A DNA stretch of 9,796 nucleotides from an uncultured Clostridia bacterium (GTDB taxonomy: Bacteria > Bacillota > Clostridia > TANB77 > CAG-508). The stretch spans positions 1 to 9,796 of the forward strand of contig CAKOZB010000050.1 in the NCBI GenBank assembly GCA_934131055.1. Reading direction: 5' to 3'. The position numbers were made by a program, and so were the translations under genes. This document shows positions 1 to 5,438 of this stretch, in pieces. The notes below the pieces were generated by a model. The model was not told the DNA's origin. It searched no databases and was given only the letters and a program-made list of their open reading frames with translations. Each line of letters begins with the position of its first letter. The stretch's first letter is position 1.

Positions 1-413
1 TAACATTGTTAGAAGATCAAGAAAGTGAAGTAGAAGCAAGAAAAGATTTTATATCAAACGAAGTAACATTAATAGGTTATATATGCAAGAAACCAGTTTA
101 CAGACAAACACCATTTGGTAGAGAAATAGCAGATATATTATTAGCAGTAAACAGAGCTTATAGTAAATCAGACTATATACCATGTATTGCTTGGGGAAGA
201 ACAGCTAGATTCTGTGAGAACATGGAAGTTGGAACAGAAGTTAAATTAGTAGGAAGAGTTCAATCTAGACAATACGAAAAGAAACATGAAGATGGAACTG
301 TAGAAAATAAAGTTGCATATGAAGTTTCTGTTGGAAGCTTAGAAGTTGTTAATCAAAAAGACGATGGCGAAGCTGAAGAAGCTCCAGTAGAAGAAAATAA
401 AGAGGCTATATAA
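1..413 (+). CDS. SSB-like single-stranded DNA-binding protein (5' partial)
   Basis: The reading frame is open to the first base of the window, so the TTG at base 6 is probably an internal codon and the N-terminus is missing. The visible 136 residues hold an SSB-type OB fold at about residues 20 to 115. Its recognisable segments are NEVTLIGYICKKP, FGREIADILLAVNR, DYIPCIAWGR and VGRVQSRQYEKK. By family this binds single-stranded DNA in replication or repair. A canonical SSB begins its OB fold almost at the initiator Met, but here at least 18 charged residues come first, so the protein has an N-terminal extension or a further domain outside the window. The tail is acidic but ends EENKEAI, without the DDIPF-like tip that ordinary SSBs use to recruit partners. 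It is therefore more likely an accessory SSB-like protein than the essential one. A hairpin terminator follows 44 bases downstream. Confidence 0.85.
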   Translation, partial: TLLEDQESEVEARKDFISNEVTLIGYICKKPVYRQTPFGREIADILLAVNRAYSKSDYIPCIAWGRTARFCENMEVGTEVKLVGRVQSRQYEKKHEDGTVENKVAYEVSVGSLEVVNQKDDGEAEEAPVEENKEAI

Positions 414-456
414 ATAGATAAATTGAACATAAATAAATTCCTTTAAGATAAGAAAG

Positions 457-488
457 AAGTGTTTTACAGAAATGTAGAGCACTTTTTT
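457..488 (+). terminator. Intrinsic terminator of the SSB-like gene
   Basis: A 12-bp stem pairs 457-468 (AAGTGTTTTACA) with 473-484 (TGTAGAGCACTT) through a GAAA tetraloop, with two G-U wobbles. It runs directly into a six-T tract at 483-488. This is a classic Rho-independent terminator placed 44 bases after the stop codon. Confidence 0.85.
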
Positions 489-490
489 CT

Positions 491-523
491 TTCGCCCAAA
501 AAGGGGCGTCCCTATTGGGCGAA
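491..523. repeat. 33-bp palindromic intergenic repeat, copy 1
   Basis: The outer arms TTCGCCCAA (491-499) and TTGGGCGAA (515-523) are perfect 9-bp complements. Inside, AGGG and CCCT pair around GCGT, giving a compact hairpin. Copy 2 at 3171-3203 is the exact reverse complement. The GC-rich core stands out against the AT-rich surroundings. Confidence 0.85.
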
Positions 524-561
524 AATAAGGTGCATTATATAAAATGCAACCCTATTTTTTT
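524..561. terminator. Hairpin with T-tract between convergent genes
   Basis: GGTGCATT (529-536) pairs with AATGCA plus CC (543-551) with one bulged A, and flanking A/T pairs extend the stem. Seven T residues (555-561) follow on the plus strand. The stop codon of the minus-strand small gene (552-554) lies inside the hairpin. It may end transcription from both sides. Confidence 0.5.
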
Positions 562-701
562 ACATCTGGAATTATAACATTTTTCTTTGTATTCGAATCT
601 TCACTTGGTTTTGCAATATCAAGATTGTCGTAAACAGGAGAAATGTTTAAATCATCACCGTTTCCAGAAACGATTTCTATGTTTTTTTCGTCATTATTCA
701 T
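552..701 (-). CDS. Small acidic protein of unknown function (49 aa)
   Basis: I do not recognise this family. The reading frame extends upstream to 743, but I place the start at the ATG at 701 because an AAGGAG ribosome binding site lies nine bases upstream of it. The longer form would begin inside the promoter. The 49-residue product starts MNNDEKNIEI, is rich in Asp, Asn, Glu and Lys, and ends in NVIIPDVKK. It has no signal peptide, membrane segment or cysteine, so it is probably a soluble and perhaps disordered cytoplasmic protein. It has its own promoter (732-760), is convergent with the SSB-like gene, and is divergent from scpB. A good promoter and ribosome binding site make it a credible gene despite its size. 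Confidence 0.6.
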   Translation of the reverse strand: MNNDEKNIEIVSGNGDDLNISPVYDNLDIAKPSEDSNTKKNVIIPDVKK

Positions 702-731
702 AATTTTTCGCTCCTTAACTAAACTACATAT

Positions 732-760
732 AGAATAGCACAATATTTATAAGAATTCAA
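732..760 (-). promoter_or_regulatory. Sigma-A-type promoter of the 49-aa protein gene
   Basis: Read on the minus strand, the -35 is TTGAAT (755-760) and the -10 is TATTCT (732-737), separated by 17 bases. The expected transcript start is near 725, which leaves a leader of about 24 bases containing the AAGGAG site. Confidence 0.6.
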
Positions 761-851
761 GCTAAAAAAATCGACATTTTTTGAAATGAAACTTAAAAGC
801 TAAATGATAAATATAAGCTCTAAAATTCAAGAGTTACTTGTGAATTCGGCA

Positions 852-880
852 TTGACACTCCTCGAATTTGAGGGTATAAT
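852..880 (+). promoter_or_regulatory. Perfect consensus promoter of scpB, with palindromic spacer
   Basis: TTGACA (852-857) and TATAAT (875-880) match both consensus hexamers exactly with the ideal 17-base spacer. The spacer holds a near-perfect 14-bp palindrome, CCTCGAATTTGAGG (860-873), a possible operator between the -35 and -10. The expected transcript start is near 887, giving a leader of about 89 bases with a short TACGT/ACGTA hairpin at 884-901. Confidence 0.85.
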
Positions 881-975
881 ATTTACGTAATATAAAACGT
901 AGGAGAAAAGCAAAGAATTATAAGTATTAGTATTATTTAATTAAAGCTGAGCCTGGGAGAAGGGAAATAGTATAT

Positions 976-1710
976 ATGGAAATAGAAAAACAGAAGGCAA
1001 TAATAGAAGCTATATTGTTTGCCGCAGGAAGAGTAATAAAAATAAATGAATTAATGGGAATTCTAGAGCTTTCTTCAGATGATGTTGTAACAATAATAGA
1101 CAGCATGAAGGAAGAGTATAAAAATTCTGATAGAGGAATAGAGATTATAAGAGTGGAAGATGGGTACCAGCTTACTACTAAAAAAGAGATGTATGAGTAT
1201 TTATATCCAATTTTTGATAAGAGAAGTAAGCCAAATTTAACTCAAGCATCGATGGAAACTCTTGCAATAATTGCATACAATCCAAAGATTACAAGAGCAG
1301 AAATAGAGGCAATAAGAGGCGTAAATTCTGATGGAACTATCTACAAATTATTAGAATTTAATTTGATAGAAAATGTTGGAAAGGCGGATCTACCAGGAAG
1401 ACCAACAATGTATGCAACAACACCAAATTTCTTGAAGATGTTTGGAATGTCTTCTTTAGAAGAATTGCCAGAATTACCAAAATATAAATTAGATGAAAAT
1501 CAACAGCTTGTAATTGATGATATAATTCCAAGTGAAGAAAACGAAAGTCAAGTTGAATTAGACAAAACAGATAAAGAAACTGAAATGAAGAATTTGAGCA
1601 ATATAGAAAATGAAGTTAATTTAGATATAGAAAACGATGAAGAGGTTTCATCTGAGGCTCCAATGCCCGAAAGGGAAAATGTAGATGTAATAAAAAACGA
1701 TAACATATAG
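976..1710 (+). CDS. scpB: Segregation and condensation protein B
   Basis: ScpB is a kleisin-associated subunit of the SMC-ScpA-ScpB condensin complex, which organises and segregates the nucleoid. The family signatures are clear: a first winged helix at about residues 1-80 (ILFAAGRVIKINEL), and a second at about 88-160 with ASMETLAIIAYNPKITRAEI, IRGVNSDG and GRPTMYATTPNFLKMFG. The product is 244 aa against a usual 180-200. The excess is a low-complexity acidic tail from about residue 180, rich in Glu, Asp and Asn. The ATG at 976 follows a purine-rich GGGAGAAGGG site at 955-964. scpA is commonly the upstream neighbour of scpB in Bacillota, but here scpB has its own strong promoter and a minus-strand gene upstream, so the pair is split. 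proS follows 122 bases later and might be co-transcribed, since I see no terminator between them. Confidence 0.95.
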   Translation: MEIEKQKAIIEAILFAAGRVIKINELMGILELSSDDVVTIIDSMKEEYKNSDRGIEIIRVEDGYQLTTKKEMYEYLYPIFDKRSKPNLTQASMETLAIIAYNPKITRAEIEAIRGVNSDGTIYKLLEFNLIENVGKADLPGRPTMYATTPNFLKMFGMSSLEELPELPKYKLDENQQLVIDDIIPSEENESQVELDKTDKETEMKNLSNIENEVNLDIENDEEVSSEAPMPERENVDVIKNDNI

Positions 1711-1794
1711 ACAAAAATAAAAGAATAGTTGCAAAACACAGATTGTTATTTAAGAAAAGGTTTATGGGAACCTGAAAAACCTAAATTTATTATG

Positions 1795-1822
1795 TAAGGA
1801 GCGTATGGCGAAAAGGTCATAC
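1795..1822 (+). promoter_or_regulatory. Displaced Shine-Dalgarno and hairpin before proS
   Basis: The only strong ribosome binding site here, TAAGGAG (1795-1801), lies 31 bases before the proS ATG instead of the usual 5 to 10. A five-bp hairpin, GTATG (1803-1807) with CATAC (1818-1822), sits between them and could bring the two closer. An out-of-frame ATG at 1805 opens a 23-codon ORF that ends at 1876, inside proS, but it is only three bases from the site. Confidence 0.35.
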
Positions 1823-1832
1823 ATAAATAAAT

Positions 1833-3134
1833 ATGAGATTATCACAGACAGGATTAGGAACTATAAGAGTAAATAATTTGGATAAAAGCTATCCAGCACA
1901 AGATATATTGTTACAAACAAATCAATTAGTACAATATGGAACAGGAATTTACGCGTACAACAATGTACCATTAAAATTAAGAGAAAACGTTGAAAGCGTT
2001 ATTAAAGGAGTTCTAGATAAATACGGCTGTATAGAAATATTGCTTCCAACACTGCAACCAGCAAAACTTTGGGAAGAGTCAGGCAGACTTTCTAAATATA
2101 TAGAAGAAGGCGTTATGCTTTCTGTTAAAACAGACAAGGGAGACTTTGTAATGGCTCCAACAGCAGAGGAAGCCGTTACAGACTTTGTAAGAGGCAGAAT
2201 AAGTTCATACAAAAACTTGCCAGTTACACTATATCAAATTGGAGAAAAATACAGAAACGAAATTCGTACAAGAGGATATCTATTAAGAGGAAAAACATTC
2301 CCAATGATGGATGCATACAGTTTTGACTTGAATGCAGAAGAATGTGCTAAAACATACAAAAAAATCAGAAAAGCATACTTAGAAATATTCGAAATATTAG
2401 GACTAAATGCAAAACCAGTTGCAGCAGATAGTGGAGCAATGGGGGGAAACTTATCAGAGGAATTCATGTTAGAATCACCAATCGGAGAAGATACAATATT
2501 AGTAGATAAGGCAACAGGTGTAGCATTTAATACAGAAATTCTGGAAAGAGAAGATGCAGACGAATATCTAAGAGAAAAATACGGAGTTCAAGATAAAGAA
2601 AACGTAGAAGCTAAAAAATCAATAGAATTAGGACACATTTTCCAATTAGGAACAAAATACACAGAGTCTATGAACGCAAAATACATAGATCAAGATGGAA
2701 ACGAGCAATTATTATACATGGGATGCTATGGAATAGGAGTAAGCAGAACAGTTGCAACAATTTACGAAGAAAACGTTGTAAACGGAAAAAACGGAGAACC
2801 AATGGGAATTTCACTACCAGTAAGTGTTGCACCATATTTGTTACAAATAGTTGCAGTAGACGATAAAAAAGAAGTTGCAGAAAAAATTTACAACAAATTA
2901 ATGGAAGCTGGAGTTCCAGTTATAATAGACAACAGAGCTCAAGGAATGTTAGGCGCAAAAATAAAAGATTGCTACATGTTTGGAACACCATACATGCTTG
3001 TACTTGGAAACAAGGCTCAAGACGGAAGCTTCGAAATAGAAAGCACTAAAACAGGAGAAAAGAAAACATTTACAGAAGAAGAATTAATAGAAGAATTTGT
3101 AAAAATGAACAATGCAAGAAAATATGTAAAATAA
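1833..3134 (+). CDS. proS: Prolyl-tRNA synthetase, short form without editing insertion
   Basis: This class II synthetase attaches proline to tRNA-Pro in the cytoplasm. Visible marks are YGTGIYAYNNVPLKLRENV (about 35-53), the APTAEE loop (108-113), motif 2 with YRNEIRTRGYLLRGK (140-154) and MMDAYSFD, the SGAMGG segment (200-205), ELGHIFQLGTKYT (265-277), and motif 3 with GCYGIGVSRT (297-306). An anticodon-binding domain follows from about 333. Bacterial-type ProRS is usually near 570 aa with an INS domain of about 180 residues between motifs 2 and 3 that removes mischarged Ala-tRNA-Pro. Here only about 40 residues (225-264) separate the segments flanking it, so the cis-editing domain is absent. 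The core is intact, so this looks like a functional compact enzyme, as known in some alphaproteobacteria. The ATG at 1833 is the only plausible start because a stop lies three codons upstream. Its ribosome binding site is unusually far away. Confidence 0.95.
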   Translation: MRLSQTGLGTIRVNNLDKSYPAQDILLQTNQLVQYGTGIYAYNNVPLKLRENVESVIKGVLDKYGCIEILLPTLQPAKLWEESGRLSKYIEEGVMLSVKTDKGDFVMAPTAEEAVTDFVRGRISSYKNLPVTLYQIGEKYRNEIRTRGYLLRGKTFPMMDAYSFDLNAEECAKTYKKIRKAYLEIFEILGLNAKPVAADSGAMGGNLSEEFMLESPIGEDTILVDKATGVAFNTEILEREDADEYLREKYGVQDKENVEAKKSIELGHIFQLGTKYTESMNAKYIDQDGNEQLLYMGCYGIGVSRTVATIYEENVVNGKNGEPMGISLPVSVAPYLLQIVAVDDKKEVAEKIYNKLMEAGVPVIIDNRAQGMLGAKIKDCYMFGTPYMLVLGNKAQDGSFEIESTKTGEKKTFTEEELIEEFVKMNNARKYVK

Positions 3135-3147
3135 AAGAATAAGAAAT

Positions 3148-3156
3148 TTCGCCCAA
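3148..3156. repeat. Extra half-arm of the 33-bp repeat
   Basis: TTCGCCCAA at 3148-3156 repeats one arm of the 33-bp palindrome, 14 bases before the complete copy at 3171. It suggests a partial duplication or the remains of a second copy. Confidence 0.6.
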
Positions 3157-3170
3157 CGAGAAAAGACCTT

Positions 3171-3203
3171 TTCGCCCAATAGGGACGCCCCTTTTTGGGC
3201 GAA
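3171..3203. repeat. 33-bp palindromic intergenic repeat, copy 2
   Basis: The arms TTCGCCCAA (3171-3179) and TTGGGCGAA (3195-3203) flank TAGGGACGCCCCTTT. This is the exact reverse complement of copy 1. It lies 36 bases after the proS stop, so its hairpin could also stabilise or end the proS transcript. Confidence 0.85.
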
Positions 3204-3242
3204 TAATTATATAAAAAGAAAATTTAGACGAATAATAAATAA

Positions 3243-3353
3243 AAAACAAAATTCATTTCATTAAAAAATACGGTACAAAGCTTTTGAGGAAGTATGCTTG
3301 GACTCCTCGAAAGGAAAGCGTGATCTTATTTTTAATAAAATGAATTTTGTTTT
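3243..3353. repeat. 111-bp imperfect palindrome with internal hairpin, at a convergent junction
   Basis: The 16-bp arms 3243-3258 and 3338-3353 are perfectly complementary. The stem continues through ATT (3260-3262) with AAT (3334-3336), five A-T pairs and a TA/TA pair, giving 26 bp with one mismatch and one bulge. Nested inside is a second 10-bp stem, CTTTTGAGGA (3281-3290) with TCCTCGAAAG (3304-3313), with a 13-base loop. It lies between the convergent proS and DUF4364 genes with A/T-rich flanks on both sides. It could be an elaborate bidirectional terminator, a small non-autonomous mobile element, or a structured RNA. I cannot choose between these from the sequence alone. Confidence 0.65.
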
Positions 3354-3885
3354 ATTTTTGCGTTAATATATCCAATATTTTAGGGTAAATTGTATCAGCA
3401 TTATTTTGCCAGTTATCAACTATATCTTTTGCTTGTTCGCGAGAACCTGCAAATGTTTTTACTTCAAATACGGTTTCGTTATTTTCTACAACTTTACATG
3501 TTATAATATAGTGATTTTCGCTAAGTGGGGTGTATTCTGCCACAATAGATTGTTCTTCTTCTGAACTATCTATAATTGGTTTTAAGTTTGTATCTGCCTT
3601 TAATTTTATTATTCCAGGAAGCAAATCTAAAGTTAAATCTAAGGTTCTTCTACCACTTTCGGTTACTTGATATAAAGTTTGCTCTTCCTTTTGGAAAGAA
3701 CAAATATATCCAACTTCAATTAAATCTAACATAAATTGTTGGAAATAAAAATAATTCATATTAGCTGCTGCTAATACTATTTTATATAATACATCATTGG
3801 TTAGTGGTTTATTAGCTTTGTTAAGTGCATACAATATTAAGACTTTGTTCTCAGCTAATGTTTCATCATCTGACGCTAATTTCAA
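3352..3885 (-). CDS. DUF4364 family winged-helix protein
   Basis: The 177-residue product resembles the DUF4364 family of Clostridia, whose function is not established. The N-terminal half (about 8-85) reads as a winged helix: AENKVLILYALNKANKPLTN, then a recognition-helix-like YFYFQQFMLDLIEVGYI, then a wing with TLYQVTESGRRTL. This is similar to the PadR/MarR style. The C-terminal half (about 115-177) is a predicted alpha/beta domain with ENHYIITCKVVENNETVF and a final helix. A role as a small transcription regulator is inference. I choose the TTG start at 3885 because GGAGTT sits eight bases upstream and no ATG in frame fits better. It has its own promoter at 3941-3968 and diverges from the Rpn gene. 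Its last codons fall in the arm of the palindrome at 3243-3353. Confidence 0.8.
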   Translation of the reverse strand: MKLASDDETLAENKVLILYALNKANKPLTNDVLYKIVLAAANMNYFYFQQFMLDLIEVGYICSFQKEEQTLYQVTESGRRTLDLTLDLLPGIIKLKADTNLKPIIDSSEEEQSIVAEYTPLSENHYIITCKVVENNETVFEVKTFAGSREQAKDIVDNWQNNADTIYPKILDILTQK

Positions 3886-3940
3886 ATTAATTCAACTCCA
3901 TACTAAAATTCGCCATAAATGCAGGCGTTTGATAGATTGT

Positions 3941-3968
3941 ATTATATCATAGAAATGTAGAAAATCAA
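3941..3968 (-). promoter_or_regulatory. Promoter of the DUF4364 gene (extended -10)
   Basis: On the minus strand, TTGATT (3963-3968) and a perfect TATAAT (3941-3946) are separated by 16 bases. A TG dinucleotide one base before the -10 makes it an extended -10 promoter. The leader to the TTG start is about 50 bases. Confidence 0.7.
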
Positions 3969-4035
3969 GAGCTAAAGAAAAATGATTTACTAATTGATTT
4001 TAAATAATTACTAGAATTTTGTCGAACGATTGTAA

Positions 4036-4064
4036 TTGATTTTTGCTTTAAATGGTAATATAAT
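4036..4064 (+). promoter_or_regulatory. Candidate distal promoter of the Rpn gene
   Basis: TTGATT (4036-4041) and TATAAT (4059-4064) are 17 bases apart. A transcript starting near 4071 would carry the 14-bp palindrome in a leader of about 140 bases and would keep the ribosome binding site at 4199-4205. Confidence 0.5.
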
Positions 4065-4106
4065 TTTATTAAATTTAAAGTTATTTTAAAAAAATTTATT
4101 CAAAAA

Positions 4107-4120
4107 TTCGCTATAGCGAA
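4107..4120. promoter_or_regulatory. 14-bp perfect palindrome, possible operator
   Basis: TTCGCTATAGCGAA reads identically on both strands. It lies 50 bases upstream of the proximal -35 and downstream of the distal promoter. It could be a dimer-binding operator, or in RNA a small hairpin with a TATA loop. Confidence 0.4.
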
Positions 4121-4169
4121 AGAAATTTGTTCTTAAACAATACCCAATAAGTTATATTTATAAAAAATA

Positions 4170-4198
4170 TTGACCTATAAGTAAAATGATTATATAAT
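4170..4198 (+). promoter_or_regulatory. Candidate proximal promoter of the Rpn gene
   Basis: TTGACC (4170-4175) and TATAAT (4193-4198) are 17 bases apart. The -10 abuts the AAGGAGG ribosome binding site (4199-4205), so a normal start point near 4205 would give an almost leaderless message without the full site. Confidence 0.5.
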
Positions 4199-4212
4199 AA
4201 GGAGGAAGATGA

Positions 4213-5310
4213 TTGAATATAGAAGAAATGTATGTTCCAACTGGATTGAAAACAGTAGATGGAAAAGATATTATGGGTTTTAATGGAGCATTTTATTTGC
4301 AAAATAAGGAAAAGATAAATAAAATGCTAAAAAAATATGCAGATATTATAATAGAGGAAGATGAAGAAGAAAAACAAAGAGAAAATGAATATATTTTAAA
4401 AGAGAATACAGAAAAATATAGTATAAATAAAAAACATGATAAAATGTTTAAAGAAATACTATCTGACAAAAAGGAAACAGTCGAATTTATAAATAGTTTT
4501 TTACATTTAAATTTAATAGAAGATGACATAGAAAAATACGAAAAAGAATTTAGAACATCGGAGTTTAACAATATAGAAGCAGATATTGTATATAAAATAA
4601 AGAATAAAAACGCATTTATATTAATAGAGCATCAGTCAAGTGTAGATATAAAAATGCCGTATAGAATATTACGTTACAAATGTGCCATAATAGAGTCTGC
4701 AATAGATAAAAAGAGATTTAAAGAACAAGGCTACAAAATTCCTACAGTAATACCAATAGTATTGTATACAGGAAAAAGAAAATGGAAAAAGCTATCAATA
4801 AATGATATTGAAGAAACAATAGAAAGATATCAAGAAAATTGGTTGGAGTACACCTTGATAGATGCTAATAAATTTAGCAAAGAAAAATTATTGGAAGATA
4901 ATCTAATAATTTCTAAAGCAATGCTAATAGAGAAATCTAAAAATAAAGAAGAATTGTATAAAAATATAGAAGATATAATAAATATTCAAAAAGAAAAAAA
5001 TACTTTTGATAATTTACAATTGGAAAAATTGATAAAGTATGAACTGAGTGAAACAGAAGATAAAAATATAATGAATGAATTTATAGAAAAAATAAGAAAT
5101 ATAGAAGGGAGAGACGAAATTATGACAAATGCATCAAGAATAATTAATAGAGAAATAAGAAAGCAAAGAAAAGCTGGACTCGAACAAGGACTTGAACAAG
5201 GATTCAAACAGGGGATCATTCAAATTGCCAAAAAACTTAAAAGAGAAATGAGCATAAAAGATATAAGTAGAATAACTGGGTTAACTGAACAGGAAATAGA
5301 AAATTTATAA
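4213..5310 (+). CDS. Rpn / PD-(D/E)XK nuclease family protein (YhgA-like, Transposase_31)
   Basis: The core (about residues 75-240) is that of recombination-promoting nucleases: HDKMFKEILSDKKETVEFIN (75-94), EADIVYKIK with candidate metal-binding Asp124, FILIEHQSSVDIKMPYRILRY with the E-x-Q pair Glu139/Gln141, and IPTVIPIVLYTGKRKW (177-191). Rpn proteins cut DNA; in E. coli they act as phage-defence toxins restrained by a separately translated C-terminal product. The C-terminus here fits that pattern: four-residue GLEQ, GLEQ, GFKQ repeats (322-333) and a helix-turn-helix-like end (SIKDISRITGLTEQEIENL). The first 70 residues, ending in an acidic EEDEEEK stretch, are not part of the usual core. 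The start is TTG at 4213, seven bases after a perfect AAGGAGG; the ATG at 4209 is out of frame. The old 'transposase' label for this family does not mean it is a mobile element, and I see no insertion ends. Confidence 0.88.
   Translation: MNIEEMYVPTGLKTVDGKDIMGFNGAFYLQNKEKINKMLKKYADIIIEEDEEEKQRENEYILKENTEKYSINKKHDKMFKEILSDKKETVEFINSFLHLNLIEDDIEKYEKEFRTSEFNNIEADIVYKIKNKNAFILIEHQSSVDIKMPYRILRYKCAIIESAIDKKRFKEQGYKIPTVIPIVLYTGKRKWKKLSINDIEETIERYQENWLEYTLIDANKFSKEKLLEDNLIISKAMLIEKSKNKEELYKNIEDIINIQKEKNTFDNLQLEKLIKYELSETEDKNIMNEFIEKIRNIEGRDEIMTNASRIINREIRKQRKAGLEQGLEQGFKQGIIQIAKKLKREMSIKDISRITGLTEQEIENL
5104..5310 (+). CDS. Candidate internal in-frame product of the Rpn gene (RpnS-like, 62 aa)
   Basis: Within the Rpn gene an ATG at 5122-5124 (Met304, same frame) is preceded by a purine-rich GAAGGGAGAG (5104-5113) at good translation spacing. 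Initiation here would give a 62-residue protein consisting of the GLEQ repeats and the C-terminal helical domain. In characterised Rpn systems, the separately made C-terminal domain (RpnS) blocks the full-length toxin (RpnL). A TATAAT-like hexamer at 5067-5072 could be an internal -10, but its -35 (CTGAGT) is weak. The coordinates include the ribosome binding site; coding starts at 5122. This is inference from the motif arrangement. Confidence 0.4.
   Translation, partial: EGRDEIMTNASRIINREIRKQRKAGLEQGLEQGFKQGIIQIAKKLKREMSIKDISRITGLTEQEIENL
5176..5211 (+). repeat. Three tandem 12-bp repeats inside the Rpn gene
   Basis: Units at 5176-5187, 5188-5199 and 5200-5211 encode GLEQ, GLEQ and GFKQ. 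The first two differ by one base. Four-residue repeats of variable number are known in the C-terminal domain of Rpn proteins. Confidence 0.8.
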
Positions 5311-5380
5311 AATGTAAACAAGAATTAGTAGAAGAGTAAAACATATTTTCTGTTGAACAATTTTTATTTAATAAAACTTC

Positions 5381-5409
5381 TGTACATTAATTTTTAACTA
5401 TGATATACT
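5381..5409 (+). promoter_or_regulatory. Candidate promoter of the J-domain gene
   Basis: TGTACA (5381-5386) and TATACT (5404-5409) are 17 bases apart. A TG one base before the -10 gives an extended -10. The start near 5416 would leave a leader of about 23 bases with GGAGG at 5430-5434. Confidence 0.45.
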
Positions 5410-5438
5410 TACAATATATTAAAAATTTTGGAGGAAAT

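Larger units (their letters stand above)
3886..4212. other. 327-bp divergent intergenic region
   Basis: I see no gene here. It holds the DUF4364 promoter reading left (3941-3968) and two candidate promoters reading right towards the Rpn gene (4036-4064 and 4170-4198). It also has a 14-bp perfect palindrome (4107-4120), a short TTGTT/AACAA inverted repeat (4128-4141), and a small CGCC/GGCG hairpin in the DUF4364 leader (3911-3927). The rest is plain AT-rich sequence. Confidence 0.7.

Noticed and set aside
1711..1832. T-box leader upstream of proS
   Set aside because: The gap is only 122 bases. I find neither a T-box consensus nor a terminator/antiterminator pair, only a short AGGTT/AACCT hairpin.
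3302..3311. Ten-base match ACTCCTCGAA shared with the scpB promoter spacer
   Set aside because: Chance ten-base matches are expected in a window of this size, and the contexts (promoter spacer versus palindrome core) are unrelated.
4213..5310. Insertion sequence around the 'transposase_31' gene
   Set aside because: No terminal inverted repeats, target duplications or second transposase gene are visible. Members of this family are nucleases, and many are not mobile elements.
5400..5438. Upstream ATG start for the J-domain protein
   Set aside because: It would place the -10 hexamer and the GGAGG site inside the coding region and add 13 residues before a J-domain that begins naturally at the GTG.
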